A stretch of 64,000 nucleotides of DNA, from assembly GCA_900766135.1 (NCBI GenBank), contig CAAFUF010000006.1, forward strand, positions 115,927 to 179,926, in the 5' to 3' direction. Position 1 is the stretch's first letter. Every line of letters begins with the position of its first letter. The notes beneath the pieces were generated by a model. That model was not told where the DNA came from. It did no database searches and saw only the letters and a list, made by a program, of their open reading frames with translations. This document shows positions 8,579 to 17,131 of the stretch, piece by piece. The translations under genes were made by a program, and so were the position numbers. Source of the stretch: Paenibacillaceae bacterium (GTDB lineage: Bacteria; Bacillota; Bacilli; Paenibacillales; Paenibacillaceae).

Positions 8579-8974
8579 TTATTTATACTTTTCTGTTGTG
8601 TCTCGAACAACCATTGTCCCTTGGTACCTTCCCATTTGGCTAGTAAACCGGTAGCTCCCTGCTTCATTAGGAAACAGCTCAACTATAGCCTTTTGTCCGT
8701 ACGGCAGCACGATACTTTTATGATAATGGGGGAACATGACCAATTCTGAATAAGCCGTCTTTTCCTCCCTGATAAATTCCATACGGACAGGTTTACCACG
8801 TTGTACAACAATCGTATTCGGTATGTACTTTCCATTCACGCGGATCTTTACTTCTTGATAACCTGATGGGCTGAGAATAATGTGGTGTTTCTTTTTTTTC
8901 CTAAATAAGAAACCGATACTCCCGACAATAAACAGTAGAATTAATAAATTACCTCCCCATTGATAAATGCTCAT
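8579..8974 (-). CDS. Membrane-anchored cupredoxin-like protein
   Basis: 131-aa protein with an N-terminal membrane anchor (residues 7-24), a Lys/His stretch and a cupredoxin-fold domain of the EfeO/plastocyanin-like type: IKIRV-like strand, IVVQRGKPVRMEF, FPHYHKSIVLPYG and EAGSYRFTSQMGRYQGTMVV. The usual copper Cys is absent; His, Met and Tyr are the only obvious ligands. The start ATG at 8974 follows GGGG. Motif-B repeats lie upstream, and the response regulator-kinase pair follows in the same direction. Confidence 0.75.
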   Translation of the reverse strand: MSIYQWGGNLLILLFIVGSIGFLFRKKKKHHIILSPSGYQEVKIRVNGKYIPNTIVVQRGKPVRMEFIREEKTAYSELVMFPHYHKSIVLPYGQKAIVELFPNEAGSYRFTSQMGRYQGTMVVRDTTEKYK

Positions 8975-9042
8975 GGAGTTCCCCGCTTTCAAAAATTTCA
9001 TCTTTATGCCAGTTATTATAATCAACAAAGATAAGTTTGTTA

Positions 9043-9075
9043 TGAGATTAACCTGAGAAATAAATAAGAAGTAAT
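9043..9075 (-). promoter_or_regulatory. 11-bp direct repeats (motif B) upstream of the cupredoxin gene
   Basis: Plus-strand 11-mers TGAGATTAACC, TGAGAAATAAA and TAAGAAGTAAT. The first matches the marR-upstream copy TGAGATTATCC in 10 of 11 positions. Proposed operator for the regulator encoded at 7838-8515. Confidence 0.5.
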
Positions 9076-9110
9076 TTCGGCTCAAGCCAACCTACCATGA
9101 TATCACTACC

Positions 9111-9140
9111 GCAAAAAACAAGCACTCAATCGAGTGCTTG
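9111..9140 (-). terminator. Terminator of the copA-copZ unit
   Basis: Stem CAAGCACTC/GAGTGCTTG with loop AATC, followed on the minus strand by TTTTTTGC. Confidence 0.85.
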
Positions 9141-9178
9141 TTCGTAACTGGCATTCAAAGAAATATTGAACTAATCAT

Positions 9179-9376
9179 TTAATTTACTTTATAGCCTGTC
9201 TTGTTAATGGCTTCTTTAATCTCATCCAAAGAAACTTTATTATCGTCGAACTCAACTGCAACGGATTTGGAAGCTAAATCAACTTCACACGATGCACCAA
9301 CATTCTCTACTGATGTTTCCACCTTTTTAGCGCAGCCTCCACAGTGCATACCTTCAACGATTAAATTTGCTTTCAT
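9179..9376 (-). CDS. copZ: Copper chaperone CopZ
   Basis: 65-aa heavy-metal-associated domain with the MHCGGC metal-binding loop near the N-terminus and the beta-alpha-beta-beta-alpha-beta pattern of Atx1-like chaperones. It carries Cu(I) to CopA and to CsoR. The start is the ATG at 9376, seven bases after GGAGGT; upstream codons in the frame are not needed. It lies 43 bp downstream of copA, so the pair is one transcript ending at the hairpin at 9111-9140. Confidence 0.93.
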   Translation of the reverse strand: MKANLIVEGMHCGGCAKKVETSVENVGASCEVDLASKSVAVEFDDNKVSLDEIKEAINKTGYKVN

Positions 9377-9419
9377 GTTTGTTACCTCCATATTTTGATT
9401 TCGTTTTTGAATTCACTTT

Positions 9420-11828
9420 TTATAATTTTACTCTTTGCAGACGAAGCGAATTAAGCACGACGGATACAGAACTAAAGGCCATCGCTGCCCCCGCAAGCCA
9501 TGGGGCTAAGAACCCCAGAGCCGCAATCGGAATTCCCAACGAGTTATAAGCCAAGGCCCAAAAGAAGTTTTGTCTAATATTGCTCATGGTTTTACGACTC
9601 ATATAGATCGCATCCGGAATGCTGTTTAGATCTCCCCGCATTAAGGTAACATCCGCTGCTTCCATGGCCACATCGGTACCTGTACCAATAGCCATACCTA
9701 TGTCCGCAGTAGCAAGAGCAGGGGCATCATTAATGCCGTCACCTACCATCGCCACTTTTTTGCCTTGAGCTTGCAGCTTCTTGACTTCTTCTGCCTTACC
9801 TTCAGGCAAAACCTCCGCTAATACGTGTTCAATACCTACTTCTTTGGCGATGGCGTTAGCCGTTCTTTGGTTATCCCCTGTAATCATGACAACTTCAATA
9901 CCCAGTTGTTTTAATCTCGAGACAGCTGCTTTTGAGGTTTCTTTAATTGTATCGGCAACCGCAACCAGCCCAGCATAGGCACCATCTATAGCAACCAGCA
10001 TTGCCGTCTTTCCTCCCGTCTCCAGGTCCTCCATATTGGAAATCGCCTCAGTATAAGCGATATTCCGAGAAGCTAGAAGTTTTCGGGTTCCAACCAGCAG
10101 CTCGCGGCCATCTACAATGGCACGAATTCCATGTCCGGGTATCGCTTCAAATTGCTCTGTTTCCGGAATGTTGATTCCTTTGGAAACTGCACCGTTTACG
10201 ATAGCTTCGGCCAGCGGATGCTCCGACTTTTTCTCGGCAGCCGCAACCAAACGCAAGAGCTCATCTTCGTTTAATGCGTCTGTTATAACATCCGTAAGCT
10301 CAGGTTTCCCTTTTGTAACCGTTCCTGTTTTATCCAGAATAATGGCATTAATTTTATGCGTCGATTCTAAATGTTCACCCCCTTTGAATAATATCCCCGC
10401 CTCAGCGGCGCGTCCGGAGCCGGCCATAATCGAGGTTGGCGTCGCCAACCCGAGGGCGCAAGGGCAGGCGATTACAAGAACGGCAATCAATTTTTCCAGC
10501 GCCTCCGCAAAATTGCCTGGCGCTACAAAGAAATACCATACTAGAAACGTTACTACAGCAATAGCTACAACGATTGGCACGAACACGCCTGAAATCCGGT
10601 CGGCCACTCTTTGAATAGGCGCCTTCGAGCCTTGGGCTTCTTCAACCACCTTAATAATTTGAGCCAGGGCAGTTTCTTTGCCAACCTTGGTGGCCTTAAT
10701 CTTCAAAGAACCATTTTTATTGATTGTGGCTCCAATGACGCCTTCACCGGGATTTTTCTCAACCGGTATGCTTTCACCCGTGATCATGGACTCGTCAACC
10801 GACGAAGTGCCTTCAACAACTACTCCATCAACCGGCACCTTCTCCCCCGGTTTGACAACGATCAAGTCGCCTACGATGACCTGCTCTACGGGAAGAGATA
10901 CTTCTTGACCGTCACGTATAACCAAAGCCGTCTTGGCCTGTAATCCCATTAGAGTTTTTATCGCTTCAGAAGTACGCCCCTTGGCAAGCATTTCAAACAA
11001 TTTACCCAGGATGACCAAAGTGATGAGGACGGAACTTGTTTCAAAATAAAGCTCAGCCGTTCCATGATGCCCCCCCATAAACTGCCATTCAAAGGTCTTA
11101 TATACGCTATAGAAATAAGCCGCTGATGTGCCAAGGGCAATTAGAACATCCATGTTAGCACTTTTATTTCTAAGCGCTTTATACGCTCCCGTATAAAACT
11201 CTTTCCCGATCCAAAATTGCACAGGAGCGGCTAATACCAATTGAACCCAAGGGTTTAACAGAAACCCTGGAATCCACATAGAGGAAGTCCATTGGAAATG
11301 CGCGATCATTGCCCATAGCAAAGGCAAGGAAAGTGCTGCGGAGATAATTAGTTTCACTTTTTGTTTCCGGATCGCCTTGGCCCTATGGTCCTCTTGCTTT
11401 GATTCGCTTTTCGGCGTGGCCTGATAACCCAACTTCTGTACCCGTTGGATCATATCCTCCACTGTAACCTCGGATGGCGTGTATTCCACGTGAGCCGATT
11501 CCATGGCCAAATTTACGTTAGCCTTCGTTACTCCCGGTAGCTTATTAAGCCCCTTTTCGATTCGTGTAGCACATGCAGCGCATGTCATTCCCCCAATTTG
11601 GAAATCAGCCGCAGACTTCACAGTGCCATATCCAAGATCAGAAATTTTTTTTTCAAAAGCCTCAACGTCGGTTTTATCCGAATCAAAATGTATCGTTGCT
11701 TTCTCTAATGCTAAATTGACATTAGCCGATTCGACACCGTTCACTTTGTTTAATCCTTTTTCAATCCTTGTAGCACAAGCAGCACATGTCATACCTGAGA
11801 TCTGCAAAGAAACCTGTTTGCTTGCCAT
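9420..11828 (-). CDS. copA: Cu(I)-exporting P1B-type ATPase CopA
   Basis: 802-aa P-type ATPase that pumps Cu(I) out of the cytosol. It has two N-terminal metal-binding domains (CAAC at residues 15-18 and 83-86), eight predicted membrane helices, the TGES actuator loop, the CPC transport site (about 455-457), DKTGT phosphorylation site (D499), HPLAEAI and GDGINDAPAL. CPC plus two GMTCAAC domains mark the Cu(I) subgroup. RBS GAGGTGGG precedes ATG 11828. The promoter carries a CsoR-type box. Confidence 0.96.
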   Translation of the reverse strand: MASKQVSLQISGMTCAACATRIEKGLNKVNGVESANVNLALEKATIHFDSDKTDVEAFEKKISDLGYGTVKSAADFQIGGMTCAACATRIEKGLNKLPGVTKANVNLAMESAHVEYTPSEVTVEDMIQRVQKLGYQATPKSESKQEDHRAKAIRKQKVKLIISAALSLPLLWAMIAHFQWTSSMWIPGFLLNPWVQLVLAAPVQFWIGKEFYTGAYKALRNKSANMDVLIALGTSAAYFYSVYKTFEWQFMGGHHGTAELYFETSSVLITLVILGKLFEMLAKGRTSEAIKTLMGLQAKTALVIRDGQEVSLPVEQVIVGDLIVVKPGEKVPVDGVVVEGTSSVDESMITGESIPVEKNPGEGVIGATINKNGSLKIKATKVGKETALAQIIKVVEEAQGSKAPIQRVADRISGVFVPIVVAIAVVTFLVWYFFVAPGNFAEALEKLIAVLVIACPCALGLATPTSIMAGSGRAAEAGILFKGGEHLESTHKINAIILDKTGTVTKGKPELTDVITDALNEDELLRLVAAAEKKSEHPLAEAIVNGAVSKGINIPETEQFEAIPGHGIRAIVDGRELLVGTRKLLASRNIAYTEAISNMEDLETGGKTAMLVAIDGAYAGLVAVADTIKETSKAAVSRLKQLGIEVVMITGDNQRTANAIAKEVGIEHVLAEVLPEGKAEEVKKLQAQGKKVAMVGDGINDAPALATADIGMAIGTGTDVAMEAADVTLMRGDLNSIPDAIYMSRKTMSNIRQNFFWALAYNSLGIPIAALGFLAPWLAGAAMAFSSVSVVLNSLRLQRVKL

Positions 11829-11870
11829 GTCCGACCCACCTCGTTTTTTTCAAGTAACTTGCTTAATCAA

Positions 11871-11900
11871 AATATACCCTACAGGGGTACCCTATGTCAA
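11871..11900 (-). promoter_or_regulatory. copA promoter with CsoR-type operator
   Basis: Minus strand: -35 TTGACA (11900-11895), 18-bp spacer, -10 TATATT (11876-11871). The spacer and -10 contain the inverted repeat TACCC-TACAG-GGGTA (11875-11889). The placement and GC-rich core match known CsoR operators, where CsoR blocks RNA polymerase until Cu(I) binds. Confidence 0.8.
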
Positions 11901-12011
11901 TGCATTATTTTTATTTTGTTGGTGTTCCTTTTATCAACATTCCTTAGTATTGCCCACTTTTGAAGAGGAGAAGTATAATGGGAGAAGTTTGTATTACCAT
12001 CGGAGGGTGTT

Positions 12012-13262
12012 ATGAAAGAATTGATTACAAAATTAGCTAATGAATATAAGCAAGATAAAGAATCCGTTTACCAAATATGGTTTCTGAATAATGAAGAAAG
12101 ATTAAAAGCATTTCGCACGATTAGAAATGGGTTATTCGAAGTGATTAACGCCATAGAGAATAGAACTTTCGGAAATGATTTTAAAGGCTCGCTTTTAGAA
12201 ACAGTTATTACAGCAATTTCTGAGCAAAAACAAGTATTTACTGGAGCAGCCCATGCTTTTTATTGGAAACCAAAACTTCGTATACCCGACATTTATGAAA
12301 ATGAAAATAATCAGTTAGCATTCGGGCGTTTTTTGAAAGCTTGCATTTCAGCCACCAATGAAAGACAAATTCTTCAGGAGATTGTGAAACTTGATCAACT
12401 TCAAATTAAAGGACTTGGTCCTGCTGTAGCTAATATCCTTTATTTCTTGCACCCCGCTCTCTTCCCTCCATTTAATACTGCCATTGTTAATGGGTTTAAC
12501 ACTCTTTTTGACATGAAAATAAAGTTAGGATCCTGGAGTGCTTATTTGCAAATGAGGGAGACTATTATCTCAATAAATGAGAAATACCGAATACATTTTT
12601 CTAAGGATTTGGGAGCTATTAGTGGTCTTTTGTTTGAAATTGGCTCTGGTCGTTACATTTTTGAGCAGGATGCCGTAAAATTTGTTGCATCTTTGGAGAA
12701 TGCCCAAAACGATAATTGGACTAAAAGACACCAAGAAGTAGTTCAGAACATCCTAGAAGAAAATGAACATTCTGAAATGCAAGCACATTTAGCTAAAGTT
12801 GGTTCGGCATTGGGTTATAAAGTTTGGATTGCTCAAAATGATCATAAAAGGGAGTGGAATGGTATAAAGCTTGGTGAATTTTCGATCCCTATATTGGATC
12901 TGCCCGCTATGCCAAAACAAACGGCACAAACGATCTCCCTTATCGATGTCTTATGGATAAATGAAAGAAATCAAATAGTAAGTGCGTTTGAAGTGGAGAA
13001 AAGTACATCAATTTATTCCGGAATTCTTAGACTACATGACCTCTCCATATCTATAACAAGTCATGAAAGCCGCCTATATCTTGTTGCCCCTGAAAAAAGG
13101 GAAAAGGAAATAAAGGCCCAACTATTAAGACCATCTTTCCAACAAGGAGTGCATTTCCCGATTTCTTATATCTTTTTTTCTGAACTACGTCAGAATTGTG
13201 ATGCAATGTGCATGTTCGGTTCAGATTTGAGTGTATTGGGAAAAATCGCCAAGACTGTGTAA
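12012..13262 (+). CDS. Putative PD-(D/E)xK-like nuclease with helix-hairpin-helix
   Basis: 416-aa soluble protein of a type found as putative type II restriction endonucleases. The middle has a GLGPAVAN turn (about 134-141) like a helix-hairpin-helix. The C-terminal third has IDVLWIN (D312), then a beta-strand ending AFEVEKST (E327, E329, K330), followed by SGILRLHDL, which fits a PD-(D/E)xK core. The N-terminal domain is all-helical and unassigned. No methyltransferase or other restriction partner is adjacent. It stands alone, opposite in direction to copA and between copper genes, and looks more AT-rich than they do. ATG 12012 follows GGAGGGTG. The biochemical role is inferred. Confidence 0.6.
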   Translation: MKELITKLANEYKQDKESVYQIWFLNNEERLKAFRTIRNGLFEVINAIENRTFGNDFKGSLLETVITAISEQKQVFTGAAHAFYWKPKLRIPDIYENENNQLAFGRFLKACISATNERQILQEIVKLDQLQIKGLGPAVANILYFLHPALFPPFNTAIVNGFNTLFDMKIKLGSWSAYLQMRETIISINEKYRIHFSKDLGAISGLLFEIGSGRYIFEQDAVKFVASLENAQNDNWTKRHQEVVQNILEENEHSEMQAHLAKVGSALGYKVWIAQNDHKREWNGIKLGEFSIPILDLPAMPKQTAQTISLIDVLWINERNQIVSAFEVEKSTSIYSGILRLHDLSISITSHESRLYLVAPEKREKEIKAQLLRPSFQQGVHFPISYIFFSELRQNCDAMCMFGSDLSVLGKIAKTV

Positions 13263-13267
13263 AGTTG

Positions 13268-15463
13268 TTATACCGACTTTACTGTAGGCTGGAATATGAA
13301 CAAAAGGATATATATGGCTGCTCCTATCCATATGGTGACTGTAAACCCAAAGGTTAGTGATACCGCTGCGGCAAGTAATGAGCCGACTACGGTCATGACT
13401 CCATTAACCCCCCAACTCATTGCAACTTGTTCACGTTTCAAATGAGAAAGTCCATGGGGAAAAGGCATCCCCATAAAGAAACCTAGCGGGAAAAGCAGTA
13501 CGACAATTATGAACATGCGGTAAGTTTCCGGGATTTCCAAAGAATGATCGAATAAACCAACCAGCGTGTTTGCCAATAAAGCTAAAAATCCAATGATTAA
13601 TAATGGGGAATACCGTCTATAAATGGTTTTCCCTCGCTTTGAGCAATAACTTCCTATTCCGCCGGCTACCAAAAGAACTCCTAGAACAGTGACAAAGGAT
13701 CGAGTTGGATGGCCTAATGGCAAGCTTAGTTTTTGGATAAATGTAACTTCAAGTAACATAAACCCAATAGCAATACCGGAAAAATAAATGGCTTGTCCCG
13801 AAGATAATACCCGTCTACGCAGTAAAAACGCTGCCACTAATGTGGCAATCATAATCGCAACGACAAGTCCCATAGGGAAGTGATTAGTTTTATTATAAAA
13901 GAAGGGCCTGTTGTCCCGATTAGAATTCACGTTGACATGTTGTGTGTTAAATAATGCTTGTAGTGTCCCGTATTGATCGTTTACATAAGGGATATGAATC
14001 GGAATTTGTTGAATATGTAAAGTTGAATCCAATAGCGACTGACCCATTTCTCTATCCATAGGCTGTTTCTGGAGTATAAGTAACGGCCGATTTATGACAG
14101 GCCCTTTCATGCCAACAAGAACATGGCCTAAATGCTGGTAAGTTCCCACCACAGCAATATAGTTTTTAAAAGATTTTTCATACATACCCTGCCCCTGATA
14201 ATATTTCCTCGCAGCATACATCATTTTATTCAATTCCGTGTCATCATGAAGCAAGAAGGCAAGTCTGCCATCGCTATTCAGTCTATTCATATAATCCTTT
14301 AATGCTTCCTGCGTATAGATGAAGTTTTCAGTTAAAGCCAGACCAAGCCCATTTTCGGATTGCTTTTTAACCAGAGATAAATAAATGAGGTCATATTTTT
14401 TGGTGGTTTCTTTTATGTAGCTTCGCCCATCAGAAATAATCTCCTTAACGCCGTTTTGACGAAAAATATCACCTGAAAGCCCTGCTAGAGCATGAACCGC
14501 ATCAAAACTCCCCTTATTAATATCGACTGCATCGATTTCTTGAAAGCCGGACATTTGAGCAGTCAATACTTCCTGACCTCCTCCTGCCCCGATAATCAAT
14601 ACACTTCTCTTAGGACCATGCTGAAATGCAAGTGCACCGGTTGTAGTTAGTAAGTAGTCCACTTCTTTGAGTTCTTTGGAATACTTAGAAATTGGTGACA
14701 ACGCACTTCCATCAATCGTCATATAAAGCAGTTCATCTTTAGTGTCGTAAACATCCGTTCTGGAAAACGCATCCCAATGTGTATAAACAATTTCTGCATC
14801 CGGTCTCTTTGAAAAAACGGTAAATGGACTGGTTCGATATGCTTTAAATTCGATGAGGTCCAAAAGGGGATACACCAAATTAAGGCCGAGCCCCATCAAA
14901 ACGATAGTGTAAATGAGCTTTGACCATCTTCCTGTTTTACGATAGCTTACAACTAAATAAACAAGAATCAATACAAATGTTATTAGAACTATAGTTTGAA
15001 TAGGGTTAATTGCATTCATCAAGAATATGGCTCCCGCAGATCCTATTCCTGCAGCAACTAAATCAACAAAATATAAAATATGGACCTGATTCTTGCTGGA
15101 TTGCATAGTGCCAGCCAGAATAAGCCCACCTAAAATAAAAGGCAGTATGGCGCATAATGCATAAAAAACAATGCCCTGATATGGTAATGCATACATGGCC
15201 AAAACCACGAGTATCATTGAAACTGAAAATATCCCCAAAATCGAAGTGTTCATTTCAAGAAATCGTTCATTCCATTTATAAGCCAGGTAACCACCAACGC
15301 CTATCCCTAATGTAGCTAAAGAAATAATTAAAAAAACATAATTATAATCCAAAATGACAGAAAAGAATCGGGAAAGAAATATCTCGAAGATAATCATTGC
15401 TAAGGAAGAGAAAAAAACTACCGTCATATCTTGGACAATTGTTCGTGGTTGTAATCGATACAT
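13268..15463 (-). CDS. Membrane-embedded spermidine-synthase-like protein (copy 1)
   Basis: 731-aa protein: an N-terminal block of about six membrane helices, a soluble Rossmann-type domain like spermidine synthase (VLIIGAGGGQEVL, then EIDAVDIN, ISDGRSYI, YDLIYLSL), and a C-terminal block of about six to seven helices (LPLGHPTRSF, PFPHGLSHL). The fold binds S-adenosyl compounds, but polyamine synthesis is not shown by these sequences. A second copy lies at 33469-35769. RBS GAGGAG precedes ATG 15463. The substrate is unknown. Confidence 0.75.
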   Translation of the reverse strand: MYRLQPRTIVQDMTVVFFSSLAMIIFEIFLSRFFSVILDYNYVFLIISLATLGIGVGGYLAYKWNERFLEMNTSILGIFSVSMILVVLAMYALPYQGIVFYALCAILPFILGGLILAGTMQSSKNQVHILYFVDLVAAGIGSAGAIFLMNAINPIQTIVLITFVLILVYLVVSYRKTGRWSKLIYTIVLMGLGLNLVYPLLDLIEFKAYRTSPFTVFSKRPDAEIVYTHWDAFSRTDVYDTKDELLYMTIDGSALSPISKYSKELKEVDYLLTTTGALAFQHGPKRSVLIIGAGGGQEVLTAQMSGFQEIDAVDINKGSFDAVHALAGLSGDIFRQNGVKEIISDGRSYIKETTKKYDLIYLSLVKKQSENGLGLALTENFIYTQEALKDYMNRLNSDGRLAFLLHDDTELNKMMYAARKYYQGQGMYEKSFKNYIAVVGTYQHLGHVLVGMKGPVINRPLLILQKQPMDREMGQSLLDSTLHIQQIPIHIPYVNDQYGTLQALFNTQHVNVNSNRDNRPFFYNKTNHFPMGLVVAIMIATLVAAFLLRRRVLSSGQAIYFSGIAIGFMLLEVTFIQKLSLPLGHPTRSFVTVLGVLLVAGGIGSYCSKRGKTIYRRYSPLLIIGFLALLANTLVGLFDHSLEIPETYRMFIIVVLLFPLGFFMGMPFPHGLSHLKREQVAMSWGVNGVMTVVGSLLAAAVSLTFGFTVTIWIGAAIYILLFIFQPTVKSV

Positions 15464-15552
15464 CGATCAATACTCCTCGTGAAATAGATACGATTACAGT
15501 GTGATCAATTGCCATTATTTTATTCAGTTAGATTTATTCTTCAACCAACTCA

Positions 15553-15900
15553 TCACTTCATTAATTTGTTCACTGTCACCATAAGTTCCTTCACTACATT
15601 AGTATCTCCCTCCTGGATCCGCTCAATAACACAACTCTTCATATGATGCTCTAATAACAATTTTGCAACACCGTTTAGAGCAGATTGTACCGAAGCAATT
15701 TGGTTTAGTACATCATCACAATAGGTATCCCGATCAATCATTCCTTTTATTCCTCTAATCTGACCTTCGATCCGATTCAAACGGTTGGTTAAATCGTTTT
15801 TTGTACCCTCTGAATGATGACTTTTTCGATCTGTATTTGAGCAACAATCTTTATTGTCATTCTCCGTTGCTTGATTCATAATATTTGTCGCCGAATTCAT
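15553..15900 (-). CDS. csoR: Copper-sensing repressor CsoR
   Basis: 115-aa all-helical DUF156/CsoR protein. The Cu(I) ligands Cys61 (TYCDDVL), His86 and Cys90 (HHMKSC) are in the correct C-x24-H-x3-C spacing. The stretch NRLNRIEGQIRGIKGMI is diagnostic. An N-terminal tail adds a CC pair and His residues. ATG 15900 follows GGAGGTGGG; the longer frame upstream is not used. It probably controls copA (box at 11875), itself (box at 15931) and the divergent membrane gene (box at 16011). Confidence 0.93.
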   Translation of the reverse strand: MNSATNIMNQATENDNKDCCSNTDRKSHHSEGTKNDLTNRLNRIEGQIRGIKGMIDRDTYCDDVLNQIASVQSALNGVAKLLLEHHMKSCVIERIQEGDTNVVKELMVTVNKLMK

Positions 15901-15930
15901 ATTGCCCACCTCCACATTATTATAAATAAT

Positions 15931-15947
15931 ATACTCCCTCCCCCTAT
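15931..15947 (-). promoter_or_regulatory. Possible CsoR site in the csoR promoter
   Basis: On the minus strand TTGCAA and TATATT lie about 17 bp apart, with the G-rich ATAGGGGGAGGGAGTAT in the spacer. This resembles half of the copA box and suggests autoregulation. The dyad is imperfect. Confidence 0.45.
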
Positions 15948-16010
15948 TTATTGCAATTATATAAGTGAAGCGCATATTCTAACGGAACAAGCCATATTCA
16001 TGAAGTATAA

Positions 16011-16029
16011 TATAGACCTAGGGGGTATA
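16011..16029 (+). promoter_or_regulatory. CsoR-type box before the membrane gene at 16034
   Basis: TATAGACC-TAG-GGGGTATA resembles the CsoR consensus (ATACCC...GGGGTAT). It also overlaps the only ribosome binding site (AGGGGG) of the following gene, so repression could act on both transcription and translation. Confidence 0.5.
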
Positions 16030-16033
16030 AGCA

Positions 16034-16552
16034 TTGATCTTCTTCCCAATAATTGCATTGTTTTTTCTTCTAACGGCATGGGTTTATTTGTTTATCATTT
16101 CTTTTCGTACACGGTTAAGTAGTATGACCGGCATGATGACAGCGATGGCAGTGGGAATGTCTGTTGGTTTAGGAATGGGCAGTCTTCTGGCAGTAATAAT
16201 TTCAGACGACTTCTTCATAACAACTTTGTTTAGTATGTTAGCAGGTGGCCTTACTGGTACATTTATTGGATGGCCAAAAGGTCTTATGGCGGTGATAGAC
16301 GGATTATTATCCGGAGTCATGGGTGGAATGATGGGAACAATGCTTTTGGTTATGATCCCTCCATCTTCAACCCATACCATGTTGAATATTATTGCTTTGT
16401 TTACAATCGCAATCCTGTTCCTAGTCTTTATTTTGTTACAAGGTGAAATAGCCCCTGGAGATCTTAACAAAAAATCGTTCCTTCTATCTAACCCCATTTG
16501 GATGTTTACGACGATTTGTCTTTTTCTGGCTGCAGATTTTTTTATCATGTAA
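16034..16552 (+). CDS. Polytopic membrane protein of unknown function
   Basis: 172-aa protein with about five hydrophobic segments rich in Gly and Met (for example TGMMTAMAVGMSVGLGMG and GVMGGMMGTMLLVMIPP). No family is recognised. A stop lies directly upstream, so TTG at 16034 with AGGGGG eight bases before it is the likely start. It is divergent from csoR behind a CsoR-like box, which points to a copper-related role. Met-rich helices could carry Cu(I), but this is speculation. Confidence 0.6.
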   Translation: MIFFPIIALFFLLTAWVYLFIISFRTRLSSMTGMMTAMAVGMSVGLGMGSLLAVIISDDFFITTLFSMLAGGLTGTFIGWPKGLMAVIDGLLSGVMGGMMGTMLLVMIPPSSTHTMLNIIALFTIAILFLVFILLQGEIAPGDLNKKSFLLSNPIWMFTTICLFLAADFFIM

Positions 16553-16577
16553 ATTCAATAACTTTCCAGACGAATAA

Positions 16578-16612
16578 AACCCTAAAGCCCGACAGAAACG
16601 GGCTTTAGGGTT
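16578..16612. terminator. Bidirectional hairpin between convergent genes
   Basis: A 14-bp perfect stem (AACCCTAAAGCCCG with CGGGCTTTAGGGTT) and 7-base loop. On the minus strand it is followed by TTATTCG, on the plus strand by no clear T-run. It separates the membrane gene and the csp gene, which converge. Confidence 0.7.
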
Positions 16613-16618
16613 GAATGA

Positions 16619-16948
16619 TTATGCAGCCATTTTACGGCATGCTTCGGCACATCTAAAACATGCTTCGGCACATTGTTGGCAATGTTCTGGACCATGCTTT
16701 TTGCATTCGTTTCCGCATGCTTCACAAACATCCGCACAGATCTTACAGATCTGTTTCGCATAAGAACTGTTCATGGACATCGCTTGCGCAGAGAAGGCGC
16801 AAATATCAGCACACTCCCGATCCAATCGTATACATTCTTTCATCATCCCGATATTGTCTTCTTCTAAACAGGATGTGTAACAATGGTTACATGCCACCAT
16901 GCAGCGCAGACACTCATCGATGCAATGTTGAAACTGTTCGTGAGACAT
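16619..16948 (-). CDS. Four-helix-bundle copper storage protein (Csp3-like, DUF326)
   Basis: 109-aa cytosolic protein with about 19 cysteines, mostly in CxxxC spacing along four helices (HCIDECLRC, ACNHCYTSC, CKICADVCEACG, CAEACFRCAEAC). This is the layout of Csp copper-storage proteins, whose bundle core is lined with Cys thiolates that hold many Cu(I) ions. There is no signal peptide, so it is the cytosolic type. The ATG at 16948 is preferred; a start seven codons upstream is possible. It probably buffers Cu(I) with CopZ. Confidence 0.88.
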   Translation of the reverse strand: MSHEQFQHCIDECLRCMVACNHCYTSCLEEDNIGMMKECIRLDRECADICAFSAQAMSMNSSYAKQICKICADVCEACGNECKKHGPEHCQQCAEACFRCAEACRKMAA

Positions 16949-17131
16949 TTGTAACTTTTCACCTTCCATTCCAATTAGTTGAAATACATGAGGTATTATG
17001 CTCCAGTGTAGTTTTTTTATTCAGAAATTCGATGATTAGAAATTGTTCAGGATATCACATCATTTCTACAAAGAAAACACATATTTTTCAGATACAATTT
17101 AAAGAGATATTATTTTGGGGATGACCAACAG

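Noticed and set aside
16619..16969. Csp protein considered as a ferredoxin
   Set aside because: The Cys spacing (mostly CxxxC along helices, about 19 Cys, no Pro after Cys) fits the four-helix copper store and not a 4Fe-4S ferredoxin.
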